Shown: positions 24,364-32,302 of the stretch, piece after piece
Position numbering within the stretch: position 1 is the stretch's first letter
Layout: each line of letters starts with the position of its first letter
Source: Candidatus Heimdallarchaeota archaeon
GTDB lineage: Archaea; Asgardarchaeota; Heimdallarchaeia; Heimdallarchaeales; Heimdallarchaeaceae
Direction of reading: 5' to 3'
Assembly (NCBI GenBank): GCA_021399345.1
Contig: JAAFKI010000076.1
Coordinates: 1 to 38,319 of the forward strand
DNA: 38,319 nt
Notes under the pieces: generated by a model
Databases searched by the model: none
The model's input: only the letters and a program-made list of their open reading frames with translations
Told to the model about the DNA's origin: nothing
Made by a program: the position numbers and the translations under genes

Positions 24364-25347
24364 ATGGTAGAAGTATTAGAGTGGCCCCTAGGTAGAGGCG
24401 ACGAAATAATGTATAGACACCCTCGTGATACAATCAACTGGGGAGATCAAGTAAATGTCCTTCCAAACCAAGTAGCAGTTTTCATAAAAGATTCTGTAGT
24501 TTATGACGTGCTAAAAGGTGGAAGACACTTCATGAAAACAAAGAATATTCCACTGTTGACAACTTTCCTGTCAAGAATTGTTGGTTTTGATAAAAGTCCA
24601 TTTAATTGTCAAGTGATTTTTGTCAATCTAGCAGATTTTCAAGGAAAATTCGGTGGACGTTCACAAACACAAGAATTAGCACCTTTGCAATTCTTCGGGG
24701 ATTATTACTACAAAATTGACAATATACAAAAATTCGTTTTTGAAATCGCTGGAAATAGAAGTATTTACACGACTGCATCATTTAATGAATTTTTCAGAAC
24801 ATTTGTTGTTGAATCAGTAATCAGTAAACTTTCCGAGAAAAGCATAACAGATGTAATGTCAAATTTGGGTAAAACATCAGATTTCATTGAAGATGAAGTG
24901 AAAGGCGACCTATTAGAAATGGGAATAAAACTGAAGAACCTCAAATTCGGAGGAATCGATACAACACCTGAATATAGAGATCGTTTATTCTGGATGCGTT
25001 CTGGTGTCGCTGCACAAGATATTCAACAATACGCAGGTATGGCTAAAGTTGTAGAAAAAATGCCTGAAGGTGGTAGTGGTTTAACTGGAGCTGTTATGAT
25101 AAACAACCTTTTCTCAAGAAGCGAACTAAAACAAGCTGATAAAATAGAGAAAAAAGGTGAAGTAGAATCAGCATTCATTACTTGTAACCAATGTAAAAAC
25201 AAAGTTTCACCAGCTGCAAAATTCTGTGCTAATTGTGGAGACCCAACAGACGATGAAAAGAAGGGTGAAGTGAAGTTCTGCACTGAATGTGGAGCTAAAA
25301 ACGCACCTGATGTTAAGTTCTGTGGAAATTGTGGACATAAATACTAA
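24364..25347 (+). CDS. SPFH/Band 7 protein of the COG4260 (YdjI) type with two zinc ribbons
   Basis: This 327-aa protein matches the stomatin/prohibitin-like family with C-terminal zinc ribbon. EVLEWPLGRGDEIMYRHP and the NVLPNQVAVFIKDSVV...GRH stretch are the family's N-terminal hallmark, followed by the SPFH domain to about residue 225. There is no clear TM helix, so membrane contact would be peripheral. The tail carries two ribbons (CNQC...CANC and CTEC...CGNC). The first is nearly identical to the last ribbon of the preceding protein. In Bacillus subtilis YdjI works with membrane zinc-ribbon protein YdjG and YdjH to recruit PspA, an ESCRT-III relative, to membranes. A similar partnership with the upstream genes is inferred. 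Confidence 0.88.
   Translation: MVEVLEWPLGRGDEIMYRHPRDTINWGDQVNVLPNQVAVFIKDSVVYDVLKGGRHFMKTKNIPLLTTFLSRIVGFDKSPFNCQVIFVNLADFQGKFGGRSQTQELAPLQFFGDYYYKIDNIQKFVFEIAGNRSIYTTASFNEFFRTFVVESVISKLSEKSITDVMSNLGKTSDFIEDEVKGDLLEMGIKLKNLKFGGIDTTPEYRDRLFWMRSGVAAQDIQQYAGMAKVVEKMPEGGSGLTGAVMINNLFSRSELKQADKIEKKGEVESAFITCNQCKNKVSPAAKFCANCGDPTDDEKKGEVKFCTECGAKNAPDVKFCGNCGHKY
25159..25246 (+). repeat. Zinc-ribbon coding segment duplicated from the neighbouring gene
   Basis: This stretch, encoding VESAF(I/V)TCN and the following CxxC...CxxC ribbon, aligns base for base with 24094-24181 in the 3' end of the preceding gene, with roughly four of five bases the same. The similarity begins sharply at a GAAGT(G/A)GAATCAGC. 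It indicates exchange or duplication of a shared C-terminal module between two adjacent genes. Confidence 0.8.
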
Positions 25348-25378
25348 ATTTCTTCCCTTTTTTTTATTTTTATTTTTG
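25348..25378 (+). terminator. T-rich terminator after the SPFH gene
   Basis: Immediately after the stop the sequence contains a run of eight T and two more T-runs within 30 bases, a typical archaeal terminator closing the membrane cluster. Confidence 0.55.
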
Positions 25379-25404
25379 TGTGTTTTCATTCCATTTTTTA
25401 GATT

Positions 25405-25545
25405 TCAATTACATAATAAGTATCTATAAACTAGACTTTCATTCTTTTTTTTGAATTGCTCGCTCTGTTTAGTTCCCAAAAAAAGAACTACTCCTAAAGC
25501 TTGAAATCCATATATGATTGATACTATGAAATTTGTTTTCTGCAA
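25405..25545 (-). pseudogene. Degenerate C-terminal remnant of a second DUF998-like gene
   Basis: On the minus strand, an open stretch of about 47 codons ending at TGA (25405-25407) encodes QKTNFIVSIIYGFQALGVVL and a Lys-rich tail. This resembles the C-terminus of the DUF998 gene just upstream (LFNFIQIFVYGLQGIGAYLY then KRQSKR): an N-F-I...I/V-Y-G-(F/L)-Q-(A/G)-(L/I)-G core followed by a basic tail. It lies in another frame with no start codon or N-terminal part. The likeliest reading is a tandem duplicate that decayed to its tail. Confidence 0.55.
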
Positions 25546-25546
25546 T

Positions 25547-26269
25547 CTAACCAACTATTTCTCTTTTAGATTGACGTTTGATATAAAGATAGGCACCAAT
25601 ACCTTGAAGACCATAAACAAAGATTTGGATGAAATTAAATAAAGTATTACCTGCTCTTCGACCTATTTTATCAAGTTCCCCTCCCTGAACAAATCCTATA
25701 ATTACTGTTATTGCTAAAGCTACTGCAGCTAGCATCAAGGCCACAAAAGAATATGCATTTATTTTAGGAAATTCCTTTTCTTTGAAGAAGACAATAATGT
25801 ATAAAATAACACTAATGAAGAAAAATACTGGAAAAATCGTTAGAAGTTTTTTATGGATGGGATAGATTGTATCTGTTGCAGCATAAGCTAATGCAAAATA
25901 AGAAATCGAACAAATAACTCCAGAAATGCTACCAAATATGCTTAACCACTTTGTAACTTTTTTCTTTCTGAAGAACCTCCAGATAACAGAGAAGTAAAGT
26001 GCTATACTTATGCAAATTAGATTTATTGCAATTATTGATAACGCACGGGATAGAGAATTAGATTCTCCATTTTGTGCTGTAAACCTTCCTAAATCACTGA
26101 TAGCATTATAAAAGAAGCTAAAACCTTCTGTTGTGGAATCACCAATACTTCCACCAGGGTAATAATATATTGATAACCCCGTTAAAATTATCCATAGAAA
26201 AGAAGAAATAGTGAGAAAAATGAAAATATATTTTTGAATATCTCTTTCAATTAAATGAATTCCTTTCAT
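25547..26269 (-). CDS. DUF998-family six-TM membrane protein
   Basis: This 240-aa integral membrane protein has about six TM helices (~12-34, ~73-96, ~108-130, ~139-159, ~168-192, ~212-232). The first extracytoplasmic loop has the family hallmark YYPGG followed by FSFFYNAISDLGR. DUF998 proteins are common in archaea and resemble Frag1/DRAM-like membrane proteins; their function is unknown. The ATG is at 26267-26269, with A/T-rich promoter-like sequence (AATTTTAAATTAA on the minus strand) about 20-30 nt upstream. A decayed paralogue tail follows it. Confidence 0.8.
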   Translation of the reverse strand: MKGIHLIERDIQKYIFIFLTISSFLWIILTGLSIYYYPGGSIGDSTTEGFSFFYNAISDLGRFTAQNGESNSLSRALSIIAINLICISIALYFSVIWRFFRKKKVTKWLSIFGSISGVICSISYFALAYAATDTIYPIHKKLLTIFPVFFFISVILYIIVFFKEKEFPKINAYSFVALMLAAVALAITVIIGFVQGGELDKIGRRAGNTLFNFIQIFVYGLQGIGAYLYIKRQSKREIVG

Positions 26270-26440
26270 AGATTTGCAAAATGGTTCCTTGTTAATTTAA
26301 AATTTGCTATTAGAATCTTATTTTGCTTAATTTATTCTGAATCAGAATTCTATCTTAAGAATACTAGCTTTTTGCTAATTCTCAACATATACTTTTTGAG
26401 AAATATGTATAGTTTTTTAGAAACATCAATATTATATCTT

Positions 26441-26734
26441 TTATTGTGCTCTTAATTTGTGTATAAATTCCAGATTGGTATGATCACTTTGAATTCTATC
26501 TTCAACCGGATAACATTGAACTTTAGCTGCTTCCCTAAGACTAGTTTGATTATCAAGAGAGCAATTACAAACATTTCCTTTGAAATAAGGTGTTCCTTTT
26601 TTATTAGACATTATTCCACCAGTTGAAACCTCATATTTATCTACACAATAAATGCATTCTGAGACTTCACATCTTCTGAAACGAACCCCAAATTGATTAA
26701 TGAAAATTGTTTCCTTTTCATTTTTCATCTTCAT
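26441..26734 (-). CDS. Small cysteine-containing protein, unknown
   Basis: This 97-aa soluble protein has six cysteines in the pattern RRCEVSECIYCVDKYEV, then FKGNVCNCSL and VQCYPVEDR, possibly a metal site. No known family was recognised. Support for a real gene comes from a strong TATA box at 26764-26777 and an AGGTC ribosome binding site 6 nt before the ATG (26732-26734). It stands alone, 170 bp upstream of the DUF998 gene on the same strand. Confidence 0.55.
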   Translation of the reverse strand: MKMKNEKETIFINQFGVRFRRCEVSECIYCVDKYEVSTGGIMSNKKGTPYFKGNVCNCSLDNQTSLREAAKVQCYPVEDRIQSDHTNLEFIHKLRAQ

Positions 26735-26763
26735 ACATTAGACCTAGTTCATGAACAAAAAAT

Positions 26764-26777
26764 CTTTTTTATATACT
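26764..26777 (-). promoter_or_regulatory. TATA box of the 97-aa protein gene
   Basis: On the minus strand the sequence is AGTATATAAAAAAG, close to the archaeal TATA consensus. It predicts transcription start near 26746 and a ~12-nt leader holding AGGTC at 26741-26745 ahead of the ATG. Confidence 0.6.
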
Positions 26778-26872
26778 AATGTATGACGCGGGTAAAACAT
26801 CCGACAAAACTAGTTTTACAAGCTTTGATTTTTTACATAAAGTTTAATTAAAACAAGCGTTATTGATAGTTT

Positions 26873-27970
26873 ATGGTATTCAAATGGGGACCAACATTTT
26901 ATTTGTTAGGTATAATTTTTATTGCAACAGCTTTATTTGCAATAGTAATTGGAATTACAGCAAAAAAGATCGATTTTAGTGATAGGTTGTTCAGTTTAAA
27001 AGATAGAAAAACACTGTTACCAAGGAGACCTATAAGAGACAAAGCTTCAGCTGCTTTTGAGGATTCTGAGGAAATCGAAAGCAGAAAAATGAAAAGGAAG
27101 GAAAAATCGAAAAGATCTAAAAAAAGCTTACCCTCTCCTCGTCCTTCTAGTTCGAAGAGGATGGAAGATGTTGAACCGGTTAAGGCTGGGGAATACTATG
27201 AAGAGATGGCTGATAGAGGTACATTAGCTGGTAGAGAACACGCGCCTAAATATGATGATGAAGCAGAAGAAGCCGAAATGCTAAAAGAAGAAGACGAAGT
27301 TGAAATGCTAGGTGAACGAGAAGAATCAGCAAAAATGGTTGATGAAGACACTCTTGGGGAAGCAGCTGAAAAAGAAGTATTTGAAGGGTTTTCTAGGGAT
27401 TTATCAATAATGATTCCAAAGAATATGTGTTTAGATGAGGTATTTCGTCTTAAGATAACTTTAATCCGAGATGAACAGTTTGATGACAGAGTAGTAATTG
27501 AGGAGATAACAGTTGACAAAGAATCTGCAGAGTACTTCTCAATGAATGTGACTAAATTAGGTGAAAAGGTCATTGAAGCTACCACAAGAATACATGGGTT
27601 AGAGAAAGGCGCATTGATTGTTAGACCTATTGCAATTGGTCATGTTGCATCCTTAGCACCACAACAAAGAATAGTTTATTTTCATCCTGAATTGGATGAA
27701 ATTGTGGTTGAATTCTTTATCACTCCTACTAAATGGTCAAAGGATTTAGACAGTAACATCAAAATTGAATTTGAACAGAACTATCGTATACTAAGAACAA
27801 TTGACATCCCAATAAAGATTTACAAACGTAAAATGGAAGCAATTTTCGGAATAAACATTTCCAAATGGCAAACTATTGTTTTATTTGTTTATTCTGCTCT
27901 TGGAACATTATCTGGTTTGATAAGTTTCTTCTGGGAACCATTTGATCTTTGGATTAGAAGTCTATTTTGA
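26873..27970 (+). CDS. Two-TM protein with acidic linker and beta-sandwich-like domain
   Basis: This 365-aa protein is not assigned to a family. A TM helix at ~9-29 is followed by a basic stretch (~45-95, many Lys/Arg/Ser/Pro), then a highly acidic stretch (~125-165, DEAEEAEMLKEEDEVEML). Residues ~175-325 form a beta-rich domain (MIPKNMCLDEVFRLKITLI, then ALIVRPIAIGHVASL and ending DIPIKIYKR), suggestive of an Ig-like or other beta-sandwich fold seen in bacterial CHAT/vWA-associated proteins. A second TM helix lies at ~337-355. The opposite charge of adjacent linkers is unusual. No neighbour suggests a role. Confidence 0.7.
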   Translation: MVFKWGPTFYLLGIIFIATALFAIVIGITAKKIDFSDRLFSLKDRKTLLPRRPIRDKASAAFEDSEEIESRKMKRKEKSKRSKKSLPSPRPSSSKRMEDVEPVKAGEYYEEMADRGTLAGREHAPKYDDEAEEAEMLKEEDEVEMLGEREESAKMVDEDTLGEAAEKEVFEGFSRDLSIMIPKNMCLDEVFRLKITLIRDEQFDDRVVIEEITVDKESAEYFSMNVTKLGEKVIEATTRIHGLEKGALIVRPIAIGHVASLAPQQRIVYFHPELDEIVVEFFITPTKWSKDLDSNIKIEFEQNYRILRTIDIPIKIYKRKMEAIFGINISKWQTIVLFVYSALGTLSGLISFFWEPFDLWIRSLF

Positions 27971-27984
27971 GTATCGTAATCGCT

Positions 27985-28002
27985 CCTTTTTCTTTCTTTT
28001 TT
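27985..28002 (+). terminator. T-rich terminator
   Basis: Sixteen bases after the stop at 27970 the sequence turns to T-runs (five T, then six T) separated by single C bases, a likely archaeal termination site. Confidence 0.45.
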
Positions 28003-28109
28003 ACAACAGCTTTTAATAGAGCATTCTTTGAAATTATGGAGAAAAATATGGTCTTTGCTGTGAATTAAACACTTACTTATGTAATTTACACCAAAAAGAG
28101 TTGCGTGAA

Positions 28110-28877
28110 TTAGAGAAGATATTCAACAGCAATAGGATGTATTTTTGAGAATGTTGCTTGTTTAGATTTCATATATCGTATTAATCGTTCAAGCATTTGG
28201 ATGCGGTAAGCGTGACCGATACATGCTGGATGACACGTAAGAGTGTATACTCTACGACTATCCTCCATATCCTTAATTACCTGTAATGCATCAAATTGCG
28301 ATTTCCATGTTTCAAAAACAGCTGAAGGTGGTTGTTGAAGTTGCTCAAAAAGAATCCAATCATCAAGAAACCATTCGACAGGAAATTCAACTAAATTTCT
28401 AGGTGATTCAGGTACGGAGTAGATATAAGGTCTATCTTCATCCATTAAGGAAGAATCAAAGACATATCCCATTTCTGAGATTATTGTAAGAGTATACTTG
28501 GATAATTTCCAATAGGGAGCTCTGAATCCTTTAATTTTTCCTGCCAAATCCTCAAGAATTTGATTAGTATGTTCATGAACTATAGTTTCCTCATTAAACT
28601 CAAGTGTGTCCAATTCCTCATGTAAATATCCGTGAGCAGCAATCTCATGGCCATCAGCAATAATGTTTTGAATGGTTTCTGGGTATTTTTCAGCAACCCA
28701 ACCACAAACAAAGAAAGTAGATTGAATGTTATATTTTTTGAGCAAATCTAAAATCCTTGGTACTCCTCTCTGTATTGCAAATTGTCCTTTTGAGATTTTG
28801 ACAGGATCTTCTCCTTTTCTGATTTGAGAACTTTCAGCATCTACATCAAATGTTAAACACACAGAAATTTCATTCAT
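28110..28877 (-). CDS. Polysaccharide deacetylase family protein (CE4, HpPgdA-like)
   Basis: This 255-aa NodB-fold enzyme is predicted to remove acetyl (or related acyl) groups from sugars in a metal-dependent way. Motif 1 is LTFDVDAES with the catalytic and metal-binding Asp, motif 2 is HEIAAHGYLH with the two metal His, and motif 3 is FRAPYWKLS. GVPRILDLLKKYNIQSTFFV and the DSSLMDEDRPY stretch match the Helicobacter PgdA-like subgroup. There is no signal peptide, so it acts inside the cell. Its substrate in an archaeon without peptidoglycan is unclear; some relatives act on allantoin or imide-type compounds. It lies 63 bp after the DinB-like gene on the same strand. Confidence 0.88.
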   Translation of the reverse strand: MNEISVCLTFDVDAESSQIRKGEDPVKISKGQFAIQRGVPRILDLLKKYNIQSTFFVCGWVAEKYPETIQNIIADGHEIAAHGYLHEELDTLEFNEETIVHEHTNQILEDLAGKIKGFRAPYWKLSKYTLTIISEMGYVFDSSLMDEDRPYIYSVPESPRNLVEFPVEWFLDDWILFEQLQQPPSAVFETWKSQFDALQVIKDMEDSRRVYTLTCHPACIGHAYRIQMLERLIRYMKSKQATFSKIHPIAVEYLL

Positions 28878-28940
28878 GCAATTATAATGTGTTTTAACAA
28901 AAAAAAGTGTTGTCCACAGAGATTGACCCTTGATTTCATT

Positions 28941-29420
28941 TTAGTTCGAATAAATTTCTTCATCTGTCCATCCTGTGGATCTTTTGAATAGCCAAATTAT
29001 TTGACCTAAATGTCTAAGTTCATGGTAAATAAAACCTAGAATAGCTGTTTGACGAGGTTTTTTTCCTCTGAATGTCTCTATTATTTCTTCTTCCTCCTCA
29101 GATTGTAAATATGAGAGTCTCTGTTTGATAATGTCAGAAACAAGAAGGAAGGCATCTCTAAGATGATCAATACTCACATCATTATCTGAAACTTGACCTG
29201 GATTAAGAGCAATTGCTGGTGGTGTTAATTCTTCTCCACCTGGAAGATTGCGCAGTAACCAATAATTACTCATTAAAATGTGTCTAAAAATCAATTCAGA
29301 ACTCCATGTTCCTTTAGTTTCTTTAAAGCTGAAATGTTTATTCGCTACTTTGGTGAATCGTTCCAAAATATGTGATCTTTCCTCCTCAAGTATAGAATAA
29401 AGCTGAATTAAAGGGAGCAT
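28941..29420 (-). CDS. DinB/YfiT-like four-helix-bundle protein
   Basis: This 159-aa protein shows the DinB superfamily plan: four amphipathic helices with metal-ligand histidines in SELIFRHILMSNYWLL and in FIYHELRHLGQIIWLF (HxxxH). Members are often metal-dependent thiol transferases using mycothiol, bacillithiol or similar thiols, but many have no known substrate. The ATG is at 29418-29420, with GGGAG upstream. It is divergent from the next gene to the right and shares a ~90-bp promoter region with it. Confidence 0.8.
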   Translation of the reverse strand: MLPLIQLYSILEEERSHILERFTKVANKHFSFKETKGTWSSELIFRHILMSNYWLLRNLPGGEELTPPAIALNPGQVSDNDVSIDHLRDAFLLVSDIIKQRLSYLQSEEEEEIIETFRGKKPRQTAILGFIYHELRHLGQIIWLFKRSTGWTDEEIYSN

Positions 29421-29474
29421 GAATCTGATGTTGAGAGAGGGTTAATAAGGTTTTTTCCAAAAGAGGAGAGATAA

Positions 29475-29483
29475 GATTATAAG
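29475..29483 (+). promoter_or_regulatory. TATA box of the 234-aa cysteine-rich protein gene
   Basis: GATTATAAG centred near 29479 predicts transcription start near 29505, seven bases before the ATG at 29512. This gives a leaderless-like transcript. Confidence 0.45.
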
Positions 29484-29511
29484 CTTCTTTACAATCAGAA
29501 AATCGATACTA

Positions 29512-30216
29512 ATGTCAGAGGAATTTGATTTTGATAAGTACTGGCTTAGCAAATTCTCTAGTTGCATCGAAGAAATAGCTGGGCGTGAAATTAGAACTTC
29601 TGTAATGGAAGGGTGCGAAGAAATCTCCGCCCAGTCAACTAGGCAAGAAGTTTTTGATTGGTCTAATGAAGCCATGCATAGACTCTCTGAACTTGTTAAT
29701 AATGAAGAAAAAATCGCTATCATGACAGGTTGTGCATGTCGTTATTCAACAAAATCATTAGAGAAATATCAGAAATTATATGCTAGAACTAAGGATTTGA
29801 AACTTGTTCACCAAGAGTTTCAGAATGAATTTGAAAGTTTTCTGGAAACAAATCTAAAAATCGAAGATAAGTATAAGAAAGAGATTCTTAGTAGAGGAAT
29901 GGGAACAGCGGGTAAATTGCAAGGTAACAAAATTATTGCTACCAAAATTCCCAAAAGTGCATTTATCAAAGATTGGTTTGAAGAAACTGATCCTCTAAAA
30001 AAACGTGCAATATTCTGCCATTGTCCTAGAGTGCGTGATGTTCTAGATAATGAATCCAACAAACTTCCTGAACACTATTGCTATTGTGGTGCAGGTTTCT
30101 ACAAAGGTATATGGGAAGACATCCTTCAGAAAGAAGTTAAGGTGGAAGTTCTTGAAACAGTTATGCATGGTGGTGATGTCTGTAAAATTGCTATACATCT
30201 TCCAGAGGATGTATGA
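29512..30216 (+). CDS. Cysteine-rich soluble protein, possibly V4R/ATC-hydrolase-like fold
   Basis: This 234-aa protein has three cysteine motifs: MTGCACRYS (~73-81), FCHCPRVRDVL (~164-174) and YCYCGAGFYKGIWEDIL (~183-199). It ends in KVEVLETVMHGGDVCKIAIHL, reminiscent of the small-molecule-binding V4R and related domains, whose last strands read 'V.V.E..C...G...C.F.I'. A metal or small ligand could be held by the cysteines. I do not recognise a defined family and the fold suggestion is tentative. It stands alone with its own TATA box. Confidence 0.7.
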   Translation: MSEEFDFDKYWLSKFSSCIEEIAGREIRTSVMEGCEEISAQSTRQEVFDWSNEAMHRLSELVNNEEKIAIMTGCACRYSTKSLEKYQKLYARTKDLKLVHQEFQNEFESFLETNLKIEDKYKKEILSRGMGTAGKLQGNKIIATKIPKSAFIKDWFEETDPLKKRAIFCHCPRVRDVLDNESNKLPEHYCYCGAGFYKGIWEDILQKEVKVEVLETVMHGGDVCKIAIHLPEDV

Positions 30217-30267
30217 AAGATGAGCATAGTTTTTTAAATCATTCATTTTTCTTTGTTTTGAGATTAA

Positions 30268-30987
30268 ATGGAAATAGCTAGTCTTATTCTGCTTATCATA
30301 TTTGCTTTTGTCTCTTTTATACACTTGCTAGGAGAACTTTTGGTTGATTTTGGAAAAGATCAATTTGTTTTAGCTAGGTTTATAACAAAACCATTATTGA
30401 TGCCACTTTTATTGGCATTTTTTGTATCGTCTCTTTTGAATTTTTCAGTGTATGAAGTTTGGTTTGTAATAGCTTTAGTCTTTGGATTTCTAGGGGATGT
30501 TTTCTTAATGATACCTGATCCTGATAAGAAACTTCTCGGGTTGAAACTTGGTCTTAGTGCCTTTTTGTTAGGGCACATTTCATATATCGTGGCTTTTATT
30601 ATCAATGTTCGAGGATTTATTTTATGGCAATGGTGGGGTATGTTCTTAGCTTTACCATTTGTTGGAGCAGCTTCAATTGCGCATCCTTACATAACTAAAA
30701 ACACAGGAAAGATGACTAAAGCTGTTACTGCATATATCTTTATTATTTGTTTAATGTGTATCAGTTCAACATTTCTGTTTCTACCTAAAGGATGGCCCAA
30801 TTATCAATTAGGGGCCATAATCTTGTATCTCGGAGCTTGGTTATTTGCAGTTTCTGATTTTTCCAATGGAATAAGGAGATTTGTTAAAAAATTCAGATAT
30901 GAAAGATTAGTAACAATGTTTTCCTATATTTCTAGCCAATTACTAATTGTTCTAGGTTTTATAATTTGGTTGAACGGAAGTCTCTGA
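30268..30987 (+). CDS. YhhN/TMEM86-family membrane protein (lysoplasmalogenase-like)
   Basis: This 239-aa protein has about eight TM segments and the YhhN hallmarks: FLGDVFLMIPD with the conserved GD, LSAFLLGHISYIVAF with the conserved His, and LGAWLFAVSDFSNG near the C-terminal third. Human TMEM86B hydrolyses lysoplasmalogen vinyl ethers; archaeal members may act on ether lipids, but this is unproven. An A/T box (TTTTTTAAATCA, 30229-30240) about 28-38 nt before the ATG could serve as promoter. It converges with the glycosidase gene, with only 15 bp between the stops. Confidence 0.85.
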   Translation: MEIASLILLIIFAFVSFIHLLGELLVDFGKDQFVLARFITKPLLMPLLLAFFVSSLLNFSVYEVWFVIALVFGFLGDVFLMIPDPDKKLLGLKLGLSAFLLGHISYIVAFIINVRGFILWQWWGMFLALPFVGAASIAHPYITKNTGKMTKAVTAYIFIICLMCISSTFLFLPKGWPNYQLGAIILYLGAWLFAVSDFSNGIRRFVKKFRYERLVTMFSYISSQLLIVLGFIIWLNGSL

Positions 30988-31002
30988 TTTCTTAAAATGC
31001 TC

Positions 31003-32241
31003 TCATTTACTCATTAAAAGAATAAGTGTCGACCATCCAAAATTGTTAGCTCCTCCACCTTCACCCGTTATTGGATTATAAAATTCTCTAAATCCTGACT
31101 TATCGACTAATTCTCTTGTTTTTTGTGCAAGCTCATCAGCTAGTGAATTTTCATTATGTTTTTTCAATCCTTTCCAGATGAAGAAATTAGTATTAACCCA
31201 AGTAGGTCCTCTCCAGAGTAACTGGATGTTGTTAGGATTGAAGGATCGCTCGGTCATTGACACGGTTGGTACAGGGTAAGTTGACCAATATTCTGTTCTA
31301 TTAGTTAAATGAGTTATCAGACTATCTTTGATGTCCTTGGGAATATCCAACATCAGCGGTAGTAGGGCTGTAATCGTATTAACATGGATTTGCTTATTAT
31401 TGCTTGCATTCAAATTTATATCAAAAAAAAGTTCCTCTTTTTCATTCCAAGAATTTTGTATCAAGCTATCTAAAACAGCTTGTGATTTTTCCTTTAATTC
31501 TTTAGCAGCATCTTTAAGGCTGTATTTGGCTAGAACCTCGCTAAAAGCTTCCATTCCAAACGCGTATAGCGTGTTTGTTAAAACACATTTTACTTTAAAA
31601 GTAGATTTTTTTGCGATAATTTCTTGATTCCACTCATATTTAGCTGATTCTTTCAAGAGTGCTCTCATACGTTTCCATTGATGAAATCGCATTAATCTCT
31701 TATTTGTTAATTCTAAATCGAATTTAGGGGATGAATCTAAACCGCTCTCCCAAGGATGAATGATTGAAATTAAGTTCATCTTCTCTGGGTCTCTCACTTT
31801 AGCTAAGTAGTTATAATGGGAAAGAATACCTTCTATAATTTCTTTCTTGAATTCAGTACCTTTTTTTGCTAGCTTATGAACTGTATATCCGATTAAAGGT
31901 GGTTGAATCAACTCAGAGTAAAGATCAGTAAGATATAGTTTATCAAAAATCCACCAATAAATGTTCTTAATTTTTTTCCAAAAGATCATGTGTGGAATAA
32001 ATTGTTTTTCATCCATCCCAAGCATTAAGCTGTTAATTTCTTGAATAGCTCTAGATTGTTCTCCTAATTCTGACCAAACTAGGCTATGAAGGCATGAATC
32101 CCAAAACCACTGTTGATCATAAGTTCCAGGACTTGGTGCGGTGTAAGTGATTTCATGCAGTAGATCGTTTCTAGATATCTGTTTTTGAATTGTGTTCTTG
32201 GATAAAAGATCTCTAACTTGGTCCGCAAGCAAAATATTCAC
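31003..32241 (-). CDS. GH63/trehalase-like (alpha/alpha)6-barrel glycoside hydrolase
   Basis: This 412-aa enzyme resembles clan GH-G glycosidases (GH63 glucosidase, GH37 trehalase and mannosylglycerate hydrolase). QQWFWDSCLHSLVW is the substrate-binding start, IHPWESGLDSSP carries the likely general-acid Asp, LLWRGPTWVNTNFFIW is a second hallmark, and FYNPITGEGGGANNFGWST holds the likely base Glu. There is no signal peptide, so the substrate is cytosolic, perhaps a compatible solute or oligosaccharide. GTG at 32239-32241 is the start; a nearby upstream ATG is out of frame and soon stops. A CATATATTC box lies upstream. The exact substrate cannot be told from sequence. Confidence 0.85.
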   Translation of the reverse strand: MNILLADQVRDLLSKNTIQKQISRNDLLHEITYTAPSPGTYDQQWFWDSCLHSLVWSELGEQSRAIQEINSLMLGMDEKQFIPHMIFWKKIKNIYWWIFDKLYLTDLYSELIQPPLIGYTVHKLAKKGTEFKKEIIEGILSHYNYLAKVRDPEKMNLISIIHPWESGLDSSPKFDLELTNKRLMRFHQWKRMRALLKESAKYEWNQEIIAKKSTFKVKCVLTNTLYAFGMEAFSEVLAKYSLKDAAKELKEKSQAVLDSLIQNSWNEKEELFFDINLNASNNKQIHVNTITALLPLMLDIPKDIKDSLITHLTNRTEYWSTYPVPTVSMTERSFNPNNIQLLWRGPTWVNTNFFIWKGLKKHNENSLADELAQKTRELVDKSGFREFYNPITGEGGGANNFGWSTLILLMSK

Positions 32242-32302
32242 TGTATAGACATTTCTTTTGAATATATGACTTTTTTTGAATAAAAGAAAAATAAAAAGAA
32301 AG

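Noticed and set aside
26255..26455. Plus-strand 66-codon frame upstream of the DUF998 gene
   Set aside because: It overlaps the DUF998 start, has AT-driven Phe/Leu/Ile composition, and lacks a ribosome site or TATA box at a useful distance. The region more likely holds the DUF998 promoter.
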